DNA from: Caballeronia sp. dw_276
Lineage (GTDB): Bacteria > Pseudomonadota > Gammaproteobacteria > Burkholderiales > Burkholderiaceae
Length of the DNA: 36,864 nucleotides
NCBI RefSeq assembly: GCF_018449635.1
Contig: NZ_JAAVUV010000022.1
Location: forward strand, 1-36,864
Reading direction: 5' to 3'
Part shown: positions 26,669 through 35,270 of the stretch, piece after piece
How the letters are laid out: each line of letters starts with the position of its first letter
Position numbering within the stretch: position 1 is the first letter of the stretch
The notes under the pieces: generated by a model
Database searches by the model: none
The model's input: the letters and a program-made list of their open reading frames with translations, nothing else
What the model was told of the DNA's origin: nothing
Program-made: the position numbers and the translations under genes

Positions 26669-27936
26669 CCACGTTCGCCTTGATCGATGGCAATAACTTC
26701 TATGTCTCTTGCGAGCGATGCTTCAATCTATCGCTCATCGGAAAACCAGTCGTTGTGCTTAGCAACAATGATGGGTGCGCAGTCGCGAGGTCCCAAGAAG
26801 CCAAAGCGCTCAAAATAACAATGGGACAACCTTGGTTCCAGCTTCGTGAACTGGAGCGGAGCCATGGCTTGATTGGATTGAGCTCGAACTACGCGCTCTA
26901 CGCAGACTTGAGCGATCGCATGATGTCGGTGATCGGCCAGTATTCTCCGGTGCAGGAGATCTACTCGATCGACGAATGTTTTCTCGACCTTGGCGGATTT
27001 CGCTTCGACTTGACGGCGTATGCGCTTCAAATTCGCGCACAGGTCTTGCAATGGGTGGGTATCCCAACCTGCATCGGGATCGGCCCGACGAAAACGCTGG
27101 CCAAAATGGCGAACCACCTTGCTAAGAAAAACGTCGGTCGAGCCTGGAACGGGGTGTGTGATATCGGCACGCTCGACGCCGATGAGCGCGATAGCATCTT
27201 CGCGCTTGTTGATGTCGACGAGGTATGGGGCGTGGGACGTAAGATCGGTGCGCGCCTCAAAGAAATGGGCATCGAGTCTGTCTTGCAGTTCAAACTAGTA
27301 AGCCCTTCTTTCATCCGGAAGCAATTCTCAGTCGTTCTCGAGCGGACTTTGCTCGAACTCAATGGCATCGCCTGTTACGGGTTCGAAGATGCCAGCCAGC
27401 CCCAAAAACAGGTCTTGTGTTCACGCAGCTTTGGGCGCGTCGTATATACGCTCGACGAGCTTAGCCACGCGGTAACGCAATTTGTTGCGACAGCCGCGCA
27501 ACGGTTACGTCGCCAGGAACTGAAGGCCAATCAGGTACAGGTGTTCATTCGCACCAGTCCGTTCAAAAAGGACGAGCCCCAATACAGCCGTGCAATCAAT
27601 GTTCCGCTCGTGTCGCCGACATCGGACACCCTCACTCTCGTTGACTCTGCCCTTCTCGGACTGCGCCAGATATACCGCGAAGGTTTCCGCTACGCGAAGG
27701 CAGGTGTGTTGCTCCATGAGTTACAGGCAACGTCAGTCGAGCAAGGCGAGCTCTTCGGGCGGGACGCAACACGTCAGACCAAGCTCATGCTCACGCTTGA
27801 TGCGATCAACGGCAAGTATGGCCGCGGCACCATGAAAATCGGTGCGGTCGAGCAGCGTAGGACGTGGCACATGAATCAAGACCGGCGAAGTCCTTGTTAT
27901 ACAACCGATTGGACTGCGCTACCGAAGGTGCGCTAA
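26665..27936 (+). CDS. umuC: UmuC-type Y-family DNA polymerase (Pol V catalytic subunit)
   Basis: 423 residues, the size of E. coli UmuC. It starts FALIDGNNFYVSCERCF with the first metal-binding Asp, and has SIDECFLDL with the Asp-Glu pair of the palm. A helix-hairpin-helix region (VDEVWGVGRKIGARL) and little-finger domain follow. With UmuD' it performs error-prone translesion synthesis after SOS induction. ATG 26665 overlaps umuD by 4 bp, so both are made together from the LexA-controlled promoter. Confidence 0.96.
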   Translation: MTTFALIDGNNFYVSCERCFNLSLIGKPVVVLSNNDGCAVARSQEAKALKITMGQPWFQLRELERSHGLIGLSSNYALYADLSDRMMSVIGQYSPVQEIYSIDECFLDLGGFRFDLTAYALQIRAQVLQWVGIPTCIGIGPTKTLAKMANHLAKKNVGRAWNGVCDIGTLDADERDSIFALVDVDEVWGVGRKIGARLKEMGIESVLQFKLVSPSFIRKQFSVVLERTLLELNGIACYGFEDASQPQKQVLCSRSFGRVVYTLDELSHAVTQFVATAAQRLRRQELKANQVQVFIRTSPFKKDEPQYSRAINVPLVSPTSDTLTLVDSALLGLRQIYREGFRYAKAGVLLHELQATSVEQGELFGRDATRQTKLMLTLDAINGKYGRGTMKIGAVEQRRTWHMNQDRRSPCYTTDWTALPKVR

Positions 27937-27939
27937 AAA

Positions 27940-27967
27940 GATATGCGGCGATCAATCCACCGCATTA
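27940..27967 (-). terminator. Possible intrinsic terminator between umuC and a small gene
   Basis: ATGCGG (27943-27948) and CCGCAT (27960-27965) form a 6-bp stem with an 11-nt loop. Read on the minus strand it is followed by ATCTTTTTA, a short U-run; the plus-strand side lacks T residues. It fits termination of the 49-aa gene. Confidence 0.45.
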
Positions 27968-28114
27968 GGAACCTATGCGCCCTAGAAACACCGCAGCGAG
28001 CGCGGCAAGTGGCAGTACCATGCTGGCTACGACAAATGCAAAGGCAACCCACAGTTCGTGGTTCCGGGTCAGATCACCGCTAGCCGCTAATCTGCGTCGT
28101 TGGAATCGCGTCAT
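27965..28114 (-). CDS. Small single-span membrane protein (49 aa)
   Basis: ATG 28114 is preceded by GGAGG at 6 bp, an excellent ribosome binding site. The product has a basic N-terminus (MTRFQRRRLAASG), then one hydrophobic stretch of about 24 residues rich in Ala, Val, Leu and Phe (LWVAFAFVVASMVLPLAALAA), ending FLGRIGS. The charge pattern suggests an N-in membrane anchor. I do not recognise the family. It stands alone, convergent with umuC. Confidence 0.7.
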   Translation of the reverse strand: MTRFQRRRLAASGDLTRNHELWVAFAFVVASMVLPLAALAAVFLGRIGS

Positions 28115-28273
28115 GTGTAGCCTCCCTGTGGATTCTCGTAGTGAGAGCTACTTTCGTGCCTGTCTGACACTGGCTCGCTGCTCGTTCCGAATCTGAATGA
28201 CGGCCTATCCCATTTCTTCCATTCCGCGCAGATTCGAATTGGACGTCCCGGAACGAACCGGTTGTTCAAGATG

Positions 28274-29290
28274 CTATGCGTAGTTGGGGACGCCGAGTTC
28301 TCCTAGAATCGACTCACAGTGCACGTCGCCGCGCTGTAAGCGCTCTTCCAGCGGACGCCAGAGCAAGCTGATTAGTTTGGTGAGCGGCCTGGCGGATGGA
28401 CGTGTCTCGTCGATGCCAGAATCGCACAGCCAGCTACAAACGCGATCCGGATCCCAACCGCGTGAATGCGTTTCCCAAAACGCATCCATCTCGGCAGGTA
28501 TAAGTGATAGCCGTCCGCCTTGTTCTCGCATCACCCACTGGGCAGCAGCATGACAGGCGAAGTAGTGGGGCGTGTCAGCGAACCCTTTTAAAAGATCTGA
28601 GACAGCAACTCCCGATATCAAGCGGTCGAAATCGGCAATGCCGTCGCGCGTCAGCATCGCATCGAAGATCTGCCACCACCGCTTCACGAAAACGCTGCCC
28701 GCGGGTGCTGCCAGGAACCAATTTTCCAACATCGGATACGTCGTATCGTACGTACGCTCCAGGTTGAAATAACCGATGAGATCGGGTCGATCGAGTGCGG
28801 ACAGGGCTTCAACAAACGATAGTGGCGTAGGAACGGTCGTATTACCGTCGGCCGGTAAATTGGCGTCCAGTGAGCTGGACAAAAGCGTAGTCGCATCCAT
28901 CCACACCCCTCCAAACGTTGCCAATACCGCGAGCCTCACCCAGTCCGACTGAACGTGCGGTGACCATGAGGCGAAGCTATTTGGTATCGGCGGCATCCCC
29001 GCCGGAAGGCATGCGGGATTTAGGAGGTGAATACGGTAGGCTGGTAAATGTTTGCGCCAGCTGGACAGGCACGCGTCAGCAATCAACGGAAGCGGCGTAC
29101 CTTGCCAGTATGTCCAGAGCACCCGAGGTATCGTCGATAACTTGCTACAAAGATGCCGGTGTTGCGTGACGCTCTCACGCAACTTCGGGAGAACGTCCTT
29201 GCCACCCTTGGACGACCAGCGTAGCACTGGCAGCAAATCAAGCGCCGCTCTATCCACTCCTACGGCATCAACGACAACCAAACTTCTCAT
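28274..29290 (-). CDS. Capsular-polysaccharide-type glycosyltransferase (GT32-like)
   Basis: 338 residues. IPRVLWTYWQG near residue 53 followed by SSWRKHLPAYRIHLLN, and VRLAVLATFGGVWMDATTLL with the metal-site Asp, are typical of capsular polysaccharide synthesis/OCH1-like sugar transferases. It should transfer a sugar from a nucleotide sugar; substrate unknown. No other polysaccharide genes surround it, so it looks like an isolated cargo gene. The first 50 residues are poorly conserved and ATG 29290 lacks a strong ribosome binding site, so the start is uncertain. Confidence 0.8.
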   Translation of the reverse strand: MRSLVVVDAVGVDRAALDLLPVLRWSSKGGKDVLPKLRESVTQHRHLCSKLSTIPRVLWTYWQGTPLPLIADACLSSWRKHLPAYRIHLLNPACLPAGMPPIPNSFASWSPHVQSDWVRLAVLATFGGVWMDATTLLSSSLDANLPADGNTTVPTPLSFVEALSALDRPDLIGYFNLERTYDTTYPMLENWFLAAPAGSVFVKRWWQIFDAMLTRDGIADFDRLISGVAVSDLLKGFADTPHYFACHAAAQWVMREQGGRLSLIPAEMDAFWETHSRGWDPDRVCSWLCDSGIDETRPSARPLTKLISLLWRPLEERLQRGDVHCESILGELGVPNYA

Positions 29291-29401
29291 ACGGCGCGCT
29301 CATTATTCTAAATGCGGGTGAACACCGTCTTAGGTGGGCGAGTATTCACGGCGATTACACTGCTCCCATTACGCCAGAAGCCTTGTCAGATTCAGAAAAA
29401 A

Positions 29402-29638
29402 TTACGCTGGACCCACTTCCGGCGCTTCCCTACTCTCCACCCAGCGCTTAGCCCACGACAACGCCTGGAACTCGGCGTCAACGGGAGACCGATGACGGCC
29501 AAGGCTCGAGAAAGCGTACCGTCGTCGCTCATCATGCGCGGTTCCGGGCCGCTCGAGCAGCGCGGCTGCCACATACTCGTTTCCCTCTACGACACTGATC
29601 GTGCGGATTTTCCATCCTCGGTACAAGACTTGTTCCAT
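29402..29638 (-). CDS. Small hypothetical protein (YRGW...AKRWVE type)
   Basis: 78 residues from ATG 29638. The pattern VLYRGWKI, then EGNEYVAAALLERPG, YAFSSLGRHRS and a C-terminal SWAKRWVESRE resembles short Burkholderiales proteins of unknown function in which a beta-rich half is followed by one helix. A longer frame begins at 29683, but the family-like part starts at MEQVLYRG. GGAA lies about 9 bp upstream of the chosen start. Confidence 0.55.
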   Translation of the reverse strand: MEQVLYRGWKIRTISVVEGNEYVAAALLERPGTAHDERRRYAFSSLGRHRSPVDAEFQALSWAKRWVESREAPEVGPA

Positions 29639-29778
29639 CGCCGCCGTTCCTGTTCGAGTCCCAGATTTAATCGCCCTGCGCATTTTTCAAACCACGCTTA
29701 CCGAGTATGGGGTTTAAACCTTACGGGAACGGAACGGCGTTTGCTATTCCGATGAACCTAACCAACGGAGAAATGACT

Positions 29779-29994
29779 ATGGCAGGCGATAATTCCTACA
29801 AAACCGGCGAAATCGTGAAGGTTTCCGGCATTTACTCAGTCGTCCACGAGGATGGCAAGGGTACGTTCGAAGTAACGTGCGTTGATGGCGAGCACTTTCC
29901 GCCCACGCGTAGCGGCAAGGGTGCCCACTTTGAGCTGAAATATGGTGCGACGCACTCTCACAAGCATGGCGACTTGAAGGGCATCGAAGGTTAA
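29779..29994 (+). CDS. YjzC-like small protein
   Basis: 71 residues. YKTGEIVKVSGIYSVV, then GEHFPPT and a C-terminal basic/His-rich tail (THSHKHGD) resemble the short YjzC-like/SH3-like family that begins with a Gly-x-Tyr motif and has a KFP-type turn. Role unknown. GGAG is 8 bp before ATG 29779; ATG 29773 in frame is too close to it. It opens a run of plus-strand genes leading to the ligase. Confidence 0.6.
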   Translation: MAGDNSYKTGEIVKVSGIYSVVHEDGKGTFEVTCVDGEHFPPTRSGKGAHFELKYGATHSHKHGDLKGIEG

Positions 29995-30067
29995 TGACCG
30001 GAGCCAGGTGGGCTTTTCCTGACGCCATCGTTAAATAAATTGGTCCTGTTGCTTGCGGAGCCTACTG

Positions 30068-30367
30068 ATGACCATGGATCTAGCCCACCTTAAACACGAA
30101 TTTACGGCAACACTTAAAGATCGGCCACGCGGCACAACTGCCAACATCACCGAGCACACCGTGATCTTTTTGGATGGCAAAGAGGCGGTAGGCGTTCACC
30201 TCATCGCCGATCCTCCTGGGTTCGAAGGCCGGTTTGAACTTGACGACTACTTCCTTGGAGATGCTCACGAGCACCTGACGCATTGGTTCGAAAACCCTGA
30301 ATTTTCATCACGTCCGGATCTCGTCGCGTGGCTGGATGCTGGGATGGATAAATCCACGGAGCTTTAG
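30068..30367 (+). CDS. Hypothetical protein upstream of ligD
   Basis: 99 residues, acidic, no membrane segment. An N-terminal part with THEF/TLKDRPRG and VIFLDGKEAVGVHL is followed by GRFELDDYFLGDAHEHLTHWF. I do not recognise it. GGAG precedes ATG 30068 at 7 bp. Its stop is 3 bp before ligD, so the two are almost certainly translated from one transcript, which hints at a role connected with the ligase. Confidence 0.65.
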   Translation: MTMDLAHLKHEFTATLKDRPRGTTANITEHTVIFLDGKEAVGVHLIADPPGFEGRFELDDYFLGDAHEHLTHWFENPEFSSRPDLVAWLDAGMDKSTEL

Positions 30368-30370
30368 TCC

Positions 30371-32341
30371 ATGGCCGGGCGATGGAATAACTCAAACAAG
30401 AAACCGCCCAGACGGGCCGCAAAGGAACCGCCAGGCGTAACACCTTCACTGATCGAGCCGCAGTTAGCCACGCTCCTCAATTGCCCGCCCACAGACGGAG
30501 ACTGGTCGTATGAGATCAAGTTCGATGGCTACCGAATGCTTGCGCGCGTCGAAGCTGGTAACGCACAGCTTTTTACCCGCAATGGCCACGATTGGTCCGA
30601 TCGGATGCCCAAGCTCTGCGCGGCGCTTAAGACCCTTCCTGTCGACAACGCGTGGCTTGACGGCGAAGCGGTTGTGCTCGACGCGGCCGGCACGCCCAAC
30701 TTCAATGCGCTCCAGAATGCATTCGACCGTCGTAGCACTGCAGAAATCGTGTTGTTCTTTTTCGACCTGCTGTACATCAACGGAACAGACCTCAGAGAAC
30801 AGCCACTTAGAGCACGGCGTGAACACTTAGCCGCGTTACTCGGCGAAGTCCACACCGATGCGTTGCGCTACTCGGAAGACTTTGCCCAAGACCCCGAATC
30901 GCTTGTGGCGTCAGCGTGCAAGATGAAACTAGAGGGAATCATCGGAAAGCGAGCGGACGCGCCTTACCGCTCCGGACGCTCAACCGATTGGGTGAAGCTC
31001 AAGTGCCTGCTCAGACAGGAGTTTGTCGTTGCTGGATTCACACGCCTGCGAGGCGCGAAGACCGGCATCCGTGCATTGTTGCTTGGCGTGTACGAGCCGG
31101 ATGGATCGTTTCGATTTGCCGGTACGGCACAGCAAAACCTGCGCCCTTCGCAGATCGCCGCACTCGAAAAAAACGCGAAGGGCTTGGTGCGCAAAACGAG
31201 CGCCTGTTACAACGCGCCGGCGCCGGAAAAAGACCGTGATCACGTTTGGCTGGAGCCCCGGCTCGTTGCAGAATTATCGTTTCTGGAGTGGACACCGAAC
31301 GGCGAAGTCCGGCACCCGGTGTTTCATGGGATGCGCGAGGATAAACCCGCGACCGCCGTCACGGAAGAGCCAGTAGTGGATGTTGAAAACGGAGAGCCAG
31401 TCGGGGCGCAAACTGGCTCCACGCGGGTCCAGCCTGGCCGCCGCGGTAACGTCACCCTATCTGGCCAGAAAATCTCCAACGCCGAGCGTGTGATCGATCC
31501 CGTAACAGGCATGAAAAAGATTGATCTGGTCCGGTATTACGATGAGATCGCCGAATGGGCGTTGCCCTATCTACAAGACAGGCCAGTCTCCCTAGTACGC
31601 GCGCCAGACGGCATCGAAGGCGAACTATTCTTCCAAAAGCATGAGGAGCGGATGCGCATCCCGGGGATCACCAAGCTGCCCGTCGCCTTGCACCCGAATC
31701 ATCCATCATTACTCGCTGTTGACGTGCCGGAAGCACTCATAGGTTTAGCTCAAATGAATGTCATCGAGCTTCACAGTTGGAATGCCGTGCAACCGGACCT
31801 GGAACATCCTGACCGATTCGTGCTCGATCTGGATCCTGATCCAAGCCTCTCGTGGAAAATGATGAACGAGGCCGCTCAGTTGGCCAAGGTGCTGCTTGAT
31901 GAGGTTGGATTGAAGTCTTTTATCAAGACCAGCGGTGGCAAGGGCTATCACATCGTCATCCCGCTCACGCGGCGCCAAGGGTGGGATGAAGTGAAAGCCT
32001 TTTCCCAAGGCATTGCCCGGCACATGGCCAAGGTGATGCCCGACCGATTTTCTGCTGTGCTGGGTCCGAAGAACCGCGTTGGGAAAATCTTCATCGACTA
32101 CCTGCGCAACAGCAAGGGTGCGAGTACGGTCGCGGCCTTCTCCGCGCGCGCCCGCTCCGGCATGGGCGTCTCGATGCCGATCGCGTGGGAAGAACTGCCG
32201 GAAATCAAGGCGGCCGACCAGTGGACCATTCACAGCGCGATCAAACGTCAGCGCGCTTTGGGCGCTGACCCCTGGCAAGGATACGCGCGTTGCCGACAGG
32301 GACTGACCGTCGCCATGAGAAGAGCGATCGACCTTAAGTAG
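30371..32341 (+). CDS. ligD: ATP-dependent DNA ligase LigD, ligase plus polymerase domains
   Basis: 656 residues. Ligase domain (about 25-330): nucleotidyl-transfer motif EIKFDG with Lys50, LDGEAVVLD, LEGIIGKRADAPY, and DWVKLKC, then an OB-fold part. Polymerase/primase domain (about 375-650): the metal-binding LDLDPDP and SGGKGYHIV motifs. The N-terminal phosphoesterase domain of Pseudomonas LigD is missing; the protein starts with a short basic tail leading directly to the ligase. LigD seals double-strand breaks with Ku in end joining, filling and adding nucleotides at ends. GGAG lies 9 bp before ATG 30371. No Ku gene is in the window. Confidence 0.95.
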   Translation: MAGRWNNSNKKPPRRAAKEPPGVTPSLIEPQLATLLNCPPTDGDWSYEIKFDGYRMLARVEAGNAQLFTRNGHDWSDRMPKLCAALKTLPVDNAWLDGEAVVLDAAGTPNFNALQNAFDRRSTAEIVLFFFDLLYINGTDLREQPLRARREHLAALLGEVHTDALRYSEDFAQDPESLVASACKMKLEGIIGKRADAPYRSGRSTDWVKLKCLLRQEFVVAGFTRLRGAKTGIRALLLGVYEPDGSFRFAGTAQQNLRPSQIAALEKNAKGLVRKTSACYNAPAPEKDRDHVWLEPRLVAELSFLEWTPNGEVRHPVFHGMREDKPATAVTEEPVVDVENGEPVGAQTGSTRVQPGRRGNVTLSGQKISNAERVIDPVTGMKKIDLVRYYDEIAEWALPYLQDRPVSLVRAPDGIEGELFFQKHEERMRIPGITKLPVALHPNHPSLLAVDVPEALIGLAQMNVIELHSWNAVQPDLEHPDRFVLDLDPDPSLSWKMMNEAAQLAKVLLDEVGLKSFIKTSGGKGYHIVIPLTRRQGWDEVKAFSQGIARHMAKVMPDRFSAVLGPKNRVGKIFIDYLRNSKGASTVAAFSARARSGMGVSMPIAWEELPEIKAADQWTIHSAIKRQRALGADPWQGYARCRQGLTVAMRRAIDLK

Positions 32342-32360
32342 CATCACAAACGGAGAAACG

Positions 32361-32786
32361 ATGGACGATGGAATCGAGAGACGCGCCCTGCTGCTGCATT
32401 TGGGCGACGTACTGGAAGCATCTGCGTGCGTGATGAAATGCGCAAACCGGTTCAACACCGTTGGCGAAGCAGTCGGGCAAGAGGAATCCCTGATGAGTTT
32501 TACCATCCTCCGCATGGTCGACGCGGAAATCACGCCGTACGAGTTTGCGAAACGAGTAGCGAGCGCGTTCTTCCTTTGGCCGAAGCTGCTCCTTGATGAA
32601 GCGATCAACCGACCGTTGCTCGCGAACCTCGTACAGCACGATCTCTTCCACGGAAATCAAAGCGGCTGGGAAAGCTATGTCTCCGAGCTCCGACATCAAG
32701 TGCCGTGGTTTGCTGACGGATTGGACCAGGTGCCTGAGGGGCGGTCCGGGGAAAGCGTTGCGGTGTGGCCACCCACTGCGCATTGA
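32361..32786 (+). CDS. Hypothetical protein downstream of ligD
   Basis: 141 residues, mixed alpha helix, no signal peptide or membrane segment. It contains LEASACVMKCANRFNTVGEA and a late ELRHQVPWFADGLDQVP. ATG 32361 follows CGGAG at good spacing and lies 19 bp after ligD, so it is probably the third or fourth gene of that operon. I do not recognise a family. Confidence 0.65.
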   Translation: MDDGIERRALLLHLGDVLEASACVMKCANRFNTVGEAVGQEESLMSFTILRMVDAEITPYEFAKRVASAFFLWPKLLLDEAINRPLLANLVQHDLFHGNQSGWESYVSELRHQVPWFADGLDQVPEGRSGESVAVWPPTAH

Positions 32787-32839
32787 TCTAACGTTGGCAG
32801 TCGCCCGAATGTCACGATCCGTTTTAGGAGACAGCGAAT

Positions 32840-33655
32840 ATGCCGAAACTAAAGATCGCTACGTTCAACATCAACGGAGTTCGCTCGCGCCTTCCATCGT
32901 TGCTAACATGGTTGGCCGAGGCGTCGCCCGACATCGTCTGCCTGCAGGAGCTGAAGGCTGTCGATTCCGCGTTTCCCATCAGCGCGATCAACGACGCCGG
33001 CTACGGCGCGATATGGCACGGGCAAAGCGCTTGGAATGGCGTTGCGATCTTGAGCAAGGGTTCGGATCCCATCGAAAGTCGCCGAGGCCTGCCCGGTGAT
33101 CGCGCTGACAAGCAAAGCCGTTATATCGAAGCGGCTGTCTCGGGAATTTTGGTTGGTTGTCTCTACCTACCAAACGGCAATCCGCAGCCAGGTCCCAAGT
33201 TTGACTACAAGCTTGCGTGGTTCGAACGGCTGATCGAATACGCGCAGTATCTGATGGATAGTGGTCACCCCGTTTTGCTCGCCGGCGACTACAACGTAGT
33301 CCCTACTGACGAAGATATTTATAACCCGCGCTCATGGCGCGACAACGCTTTGCTACAACCTGAGAGCCGGGAATGCTTTCGGCGGCTCGTGGCGCAGGGA
33401 TGGGCCGACGCGCTGCGCATCGTGCACGGGGATGACCGAATTTATACGTACTGGGATTATGTCCGCCGGCACCGTGGGAAAGATTTCGGTCTAAGAATCG
33501 ATCATCTTCTGCTCAGTCCGGCGCTTGCCTCGCGCCTCGCTAACGCATCTGTCGACGCGTGGGTCCGCGACCTTCCGAACGCCAGCGACCACGGCCCGAC
33601 CTGGATCGAGATCTCGCCTCAGAAAACTGCACGGAAGATTAAAACCCCAAAATGA
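32840..33655 (+). CDS. xthA: Exodeoxyribonuclease III (AP endonuclease)
   Basis: 271 residues, full length for the ExoIII/APE1 family. The active-site set is seen: ATFNINGVRS with Asn10, CLQELK with Glu37, GDYNVVP (Asp-Asn pair), RIDHLL and NASDHGP with the general-base His. It removes 3' blocking groups and incises abasic sites. GGAG is about 10 bp before ATG 32840. This is likely an accessory paralogue beside the chromosomal gene. It continues the plus-strand repair cluster started by ligD. Confidence 0.95.
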   Translation: MPKLKIATFNINGVRSRLPSLLTWLAEASPDIVCLQELKAVDSAFPISAINDAGYGAIWHGQSAWNGVAILSKGSDPIESRRGLPGDRADKQSRYIEAAVSGILVGCLYLPNGNPQPGPKFDYKLAWFERLIEYAQYLMDSGHPVLLAGDYNVVPTDEDIYNPRSWRDNALLQPESRECFRRLVAQGWADALRIVHGDDRIYTYWDYVRRHRGKDFGLRIDHLLLSPALASRLANASVDAWVRDLPNASDHGPTWIEISPQKTARKIKTPK

Positions 33656-33844
33656 AATTGTCGTTCGGGGAACTCAGAGCACCTATCTAGGAGCTTGAGG
33701 AAGCGGATTTCGAAGGCATTCGTTCACTGGACGACGGGAGGATGCGATGGTGGTGACCGCTCCGTTGCCTTGACTTTGATTGGCCATGAGTAGCTTGAGT
33801 TGTGCGTCTGACATTTGGGTCTTACGCATAACCATAGGCAAATC

Positions 33845-34300
33845 ATGACTTATCAAGGAAGCTTTAACGACCTGATCTACCCCCAGATCGATCGCACTCC
33901 CGCTGTTGCTCGTTACCGGATTGCATGTTTCCACGACGGGACCGCCAACCGCGCAGTCATCCATCTTGATCGTTTCGCGAACCCCGCGTTGTCTTCTCAG
34001 GAAATCGACGCCGCTATTGACATCGTGCTGAACAAGATCATTGACCTACAATTCATCGGCGTACGCATGGATCACGTGCATCTGGTCGTTGAGACAGACG
34101 ATGGCGTCTTTGAATACCCGATCGACTTCGACGCGAACGAGTTTCATCAACGCGGCAACGCTTCCGCTGTTCAAGGCTCGGGCACGACCCAGGCCGTGAG
34201 CATCGACAGGAAGGACGTCGTCGGGGGCTCCGTTGGCTTCTTCGCGTTGCCAGGGGCGCGTCACGCGTTGAGCGCGGCCGTTGAAGGCGCTTTGCGATAG
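33845..34300 (+). CDS. Hypothetical protein, 151 aa
   Basis: ATG 33845 follows AGG at 8 bp; a TTG at 33815 is also in frame. The protein is soluble, with HLDRFANPALSSQEIDAAIDIVLNKI (helix) and VRMDHVHLVVETDDGVFEYPIDFDANEF (beta/acidic). The C-terminal third is Gly/Ala rich. No family known to me. The 189 bp before it hold no clear gene. Confidence 0.5.
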   Translation: MTYQGSFNDLIYPQIDRTPAVARYRIACFHDGTANRAVIHLDRFANPALSSQEIDAAIDIVLNKIIDLQFIGVRMDHVHLVVETDDGVFEYPIDFDANEFHQRGNASAVQGSGTTQAVSIDRKDVVGGSVGFFALPGARHALSAAVEGALR

Positions 34301-34392
34301 TTGGCGCCATTTAACTCGGCCGCGTCGCCTCAATGGCGCGGGCGGACCAGCGGCGATTCGCTTCGCCGCTTTCACAACGAGAAAGGTTTGCG

Positions 34393-34824
34393 ATGAAGCA
34401 ATGTGTTGTTACTGTCGAAGTCATGACGGCCGAATGGGGCCTTGTGCAGGTGTTCCAGAAGAGTCTGCAGCATGATATTGCCAAGGGGAAAATCGGAGCC
34501 GCCGCCATGGATCCGCGCGCGATCGCGGAATTGGACGCTGTTAACCCGTGGGATTTGGCAATCACCGTCTGGAATGACGTCGAAGACGAAGATCGGTATC
34601 TCGCGGTATATTTCCCCGCCAGCACTGCCTGTCAGGCGATTGCTAAGCACTTTCAAATTGACGCGGGATTGTTGCGGCGAGCGACGACGCCGGCAGAAGT
34701 CCACCGCCTGTGCTCCGAGCAGGAGCGCCACTATGCAAAAGCAATGCAACCCTTAGGTTTGCATAAAAATTCTAAACTTTCAGTGATTGACCGTGAATTT
34801 TTTGTACGAGAAGGCCAGCATTGA
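34393..34824 (+). CDS. Hypothetical protein, 143 aa
   Basis: ATG 34393 follows AAAGG at 7 bp, a good site. The product is acidic in its centre (ITVWNDVEDEDRYLAVYF) with flanking helices; there is one predicted long helix near ASTACQAIAKHFQ and a C-terminal REFFVREGQH. No recognised domain. It overlaps the next frame by 38 bp. Confidence 0.55.
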   Translation: MKQCVVTVEVMTAEWGLVQVFQKSLQHDIAKGKIGAAAMDPRAIAELDAVNPWDLAITVWNDVEDEDRYLAVYFPASTACQAIAKHFQIDAGLLRRATTPAEVHRLCSEQERHYAKAMQPLGLHKNSKLSVIDREFFVREGQH

Positions 34825-35008
34825 TGCGTCGCCCCAAATCACCGCTACGGGCTTTCGGGCACGCGCTCGACTTAAGCGTGTTGGCGCGGACGATATGGTT
34901 GAGCAGGGAAAGTACGCGCCGGACTTAGGAATTTTTTCAACCTCGGACGAGGCGGTGAACTGTGCTCGGCAATGGGCTATCACCTACTATGATCAGCACT
35001 GGTCTTGA
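34787..35008 (+). CDS. Hypothetical small protein, uncertain start
   Basis: Up to 73 residues. The stretch LGIFSTSDEAVNCARQWAITYYDQHW has the late aromatic helix seen in short Burkholderiales proteins of unknown function, like that at 29402-29638. The first in-frame start is TTG 34787 inside the previous gene, with GTG 34793 next; none has a clear ribosome binding site. It overlaps the opposite-strand gene at 34980-35204 by 29 bp at the 3' ends. Confidence 0.4.
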   Translation: MTVNFLYEKASIDASPQITATGFRARARLKRVGADDMVEQGKYAPDLGIFSTSDEAVNCARQWAITYYDQHWS

Positions 35009-35204
35009 TTGCCTCAGCTGTTAAGACCCGTTCGACGTCTTTAGCAAATTCGAGCGCGATTGTTTCCCAATCGGGCGAATCAACCGGCAGATCTCGGGGT
35101 ATGGTCTTTCCCTGTGCAATGCGAATTGCGACGACAGTTTCAGCGAGAGCGGTCGCCTGCGCAGTTAGCTCGGCATCACCAAACAATGGCAACTCACTGT
35201 CCAT
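34980..35204 (-). CDS. Hypothetical small protein
   Basis: 74 residues from ATG 35204 (GTG 35234 possible). It is acidic, with LPLFGDAELTAQATALAETVVAIRIAQGKT as a long helix and DSPDWETIALEFAKDVERVL as a second. No membrane segment or known motif. The ribosome binding site is weak (GGGGATGGA). It sits just downstream of flhD on the same strand, 66 bp apart. Confidence 0.5.
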   Translation of the reverse strand: MDSELPLFGDAELTAQATALAETVVAIRIAQGKTIPRDLPVDSPDWETIALEFAKDVERVLTAEAIKTSADHSR

Positions 35205-35270
35205 TCCATCCCCGCTTAGTGCCCCGCCACCCACGAATCAAATCACGCAGAACCCCATATTCTCAGGGGC

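Noticed and set aside
33683..33837. Short minus-strand frame between xthA and the 151-aa gene
   Set aside because: Its better part would encode about 43-50 residues, but start and ribosome binding site are unconvincing.
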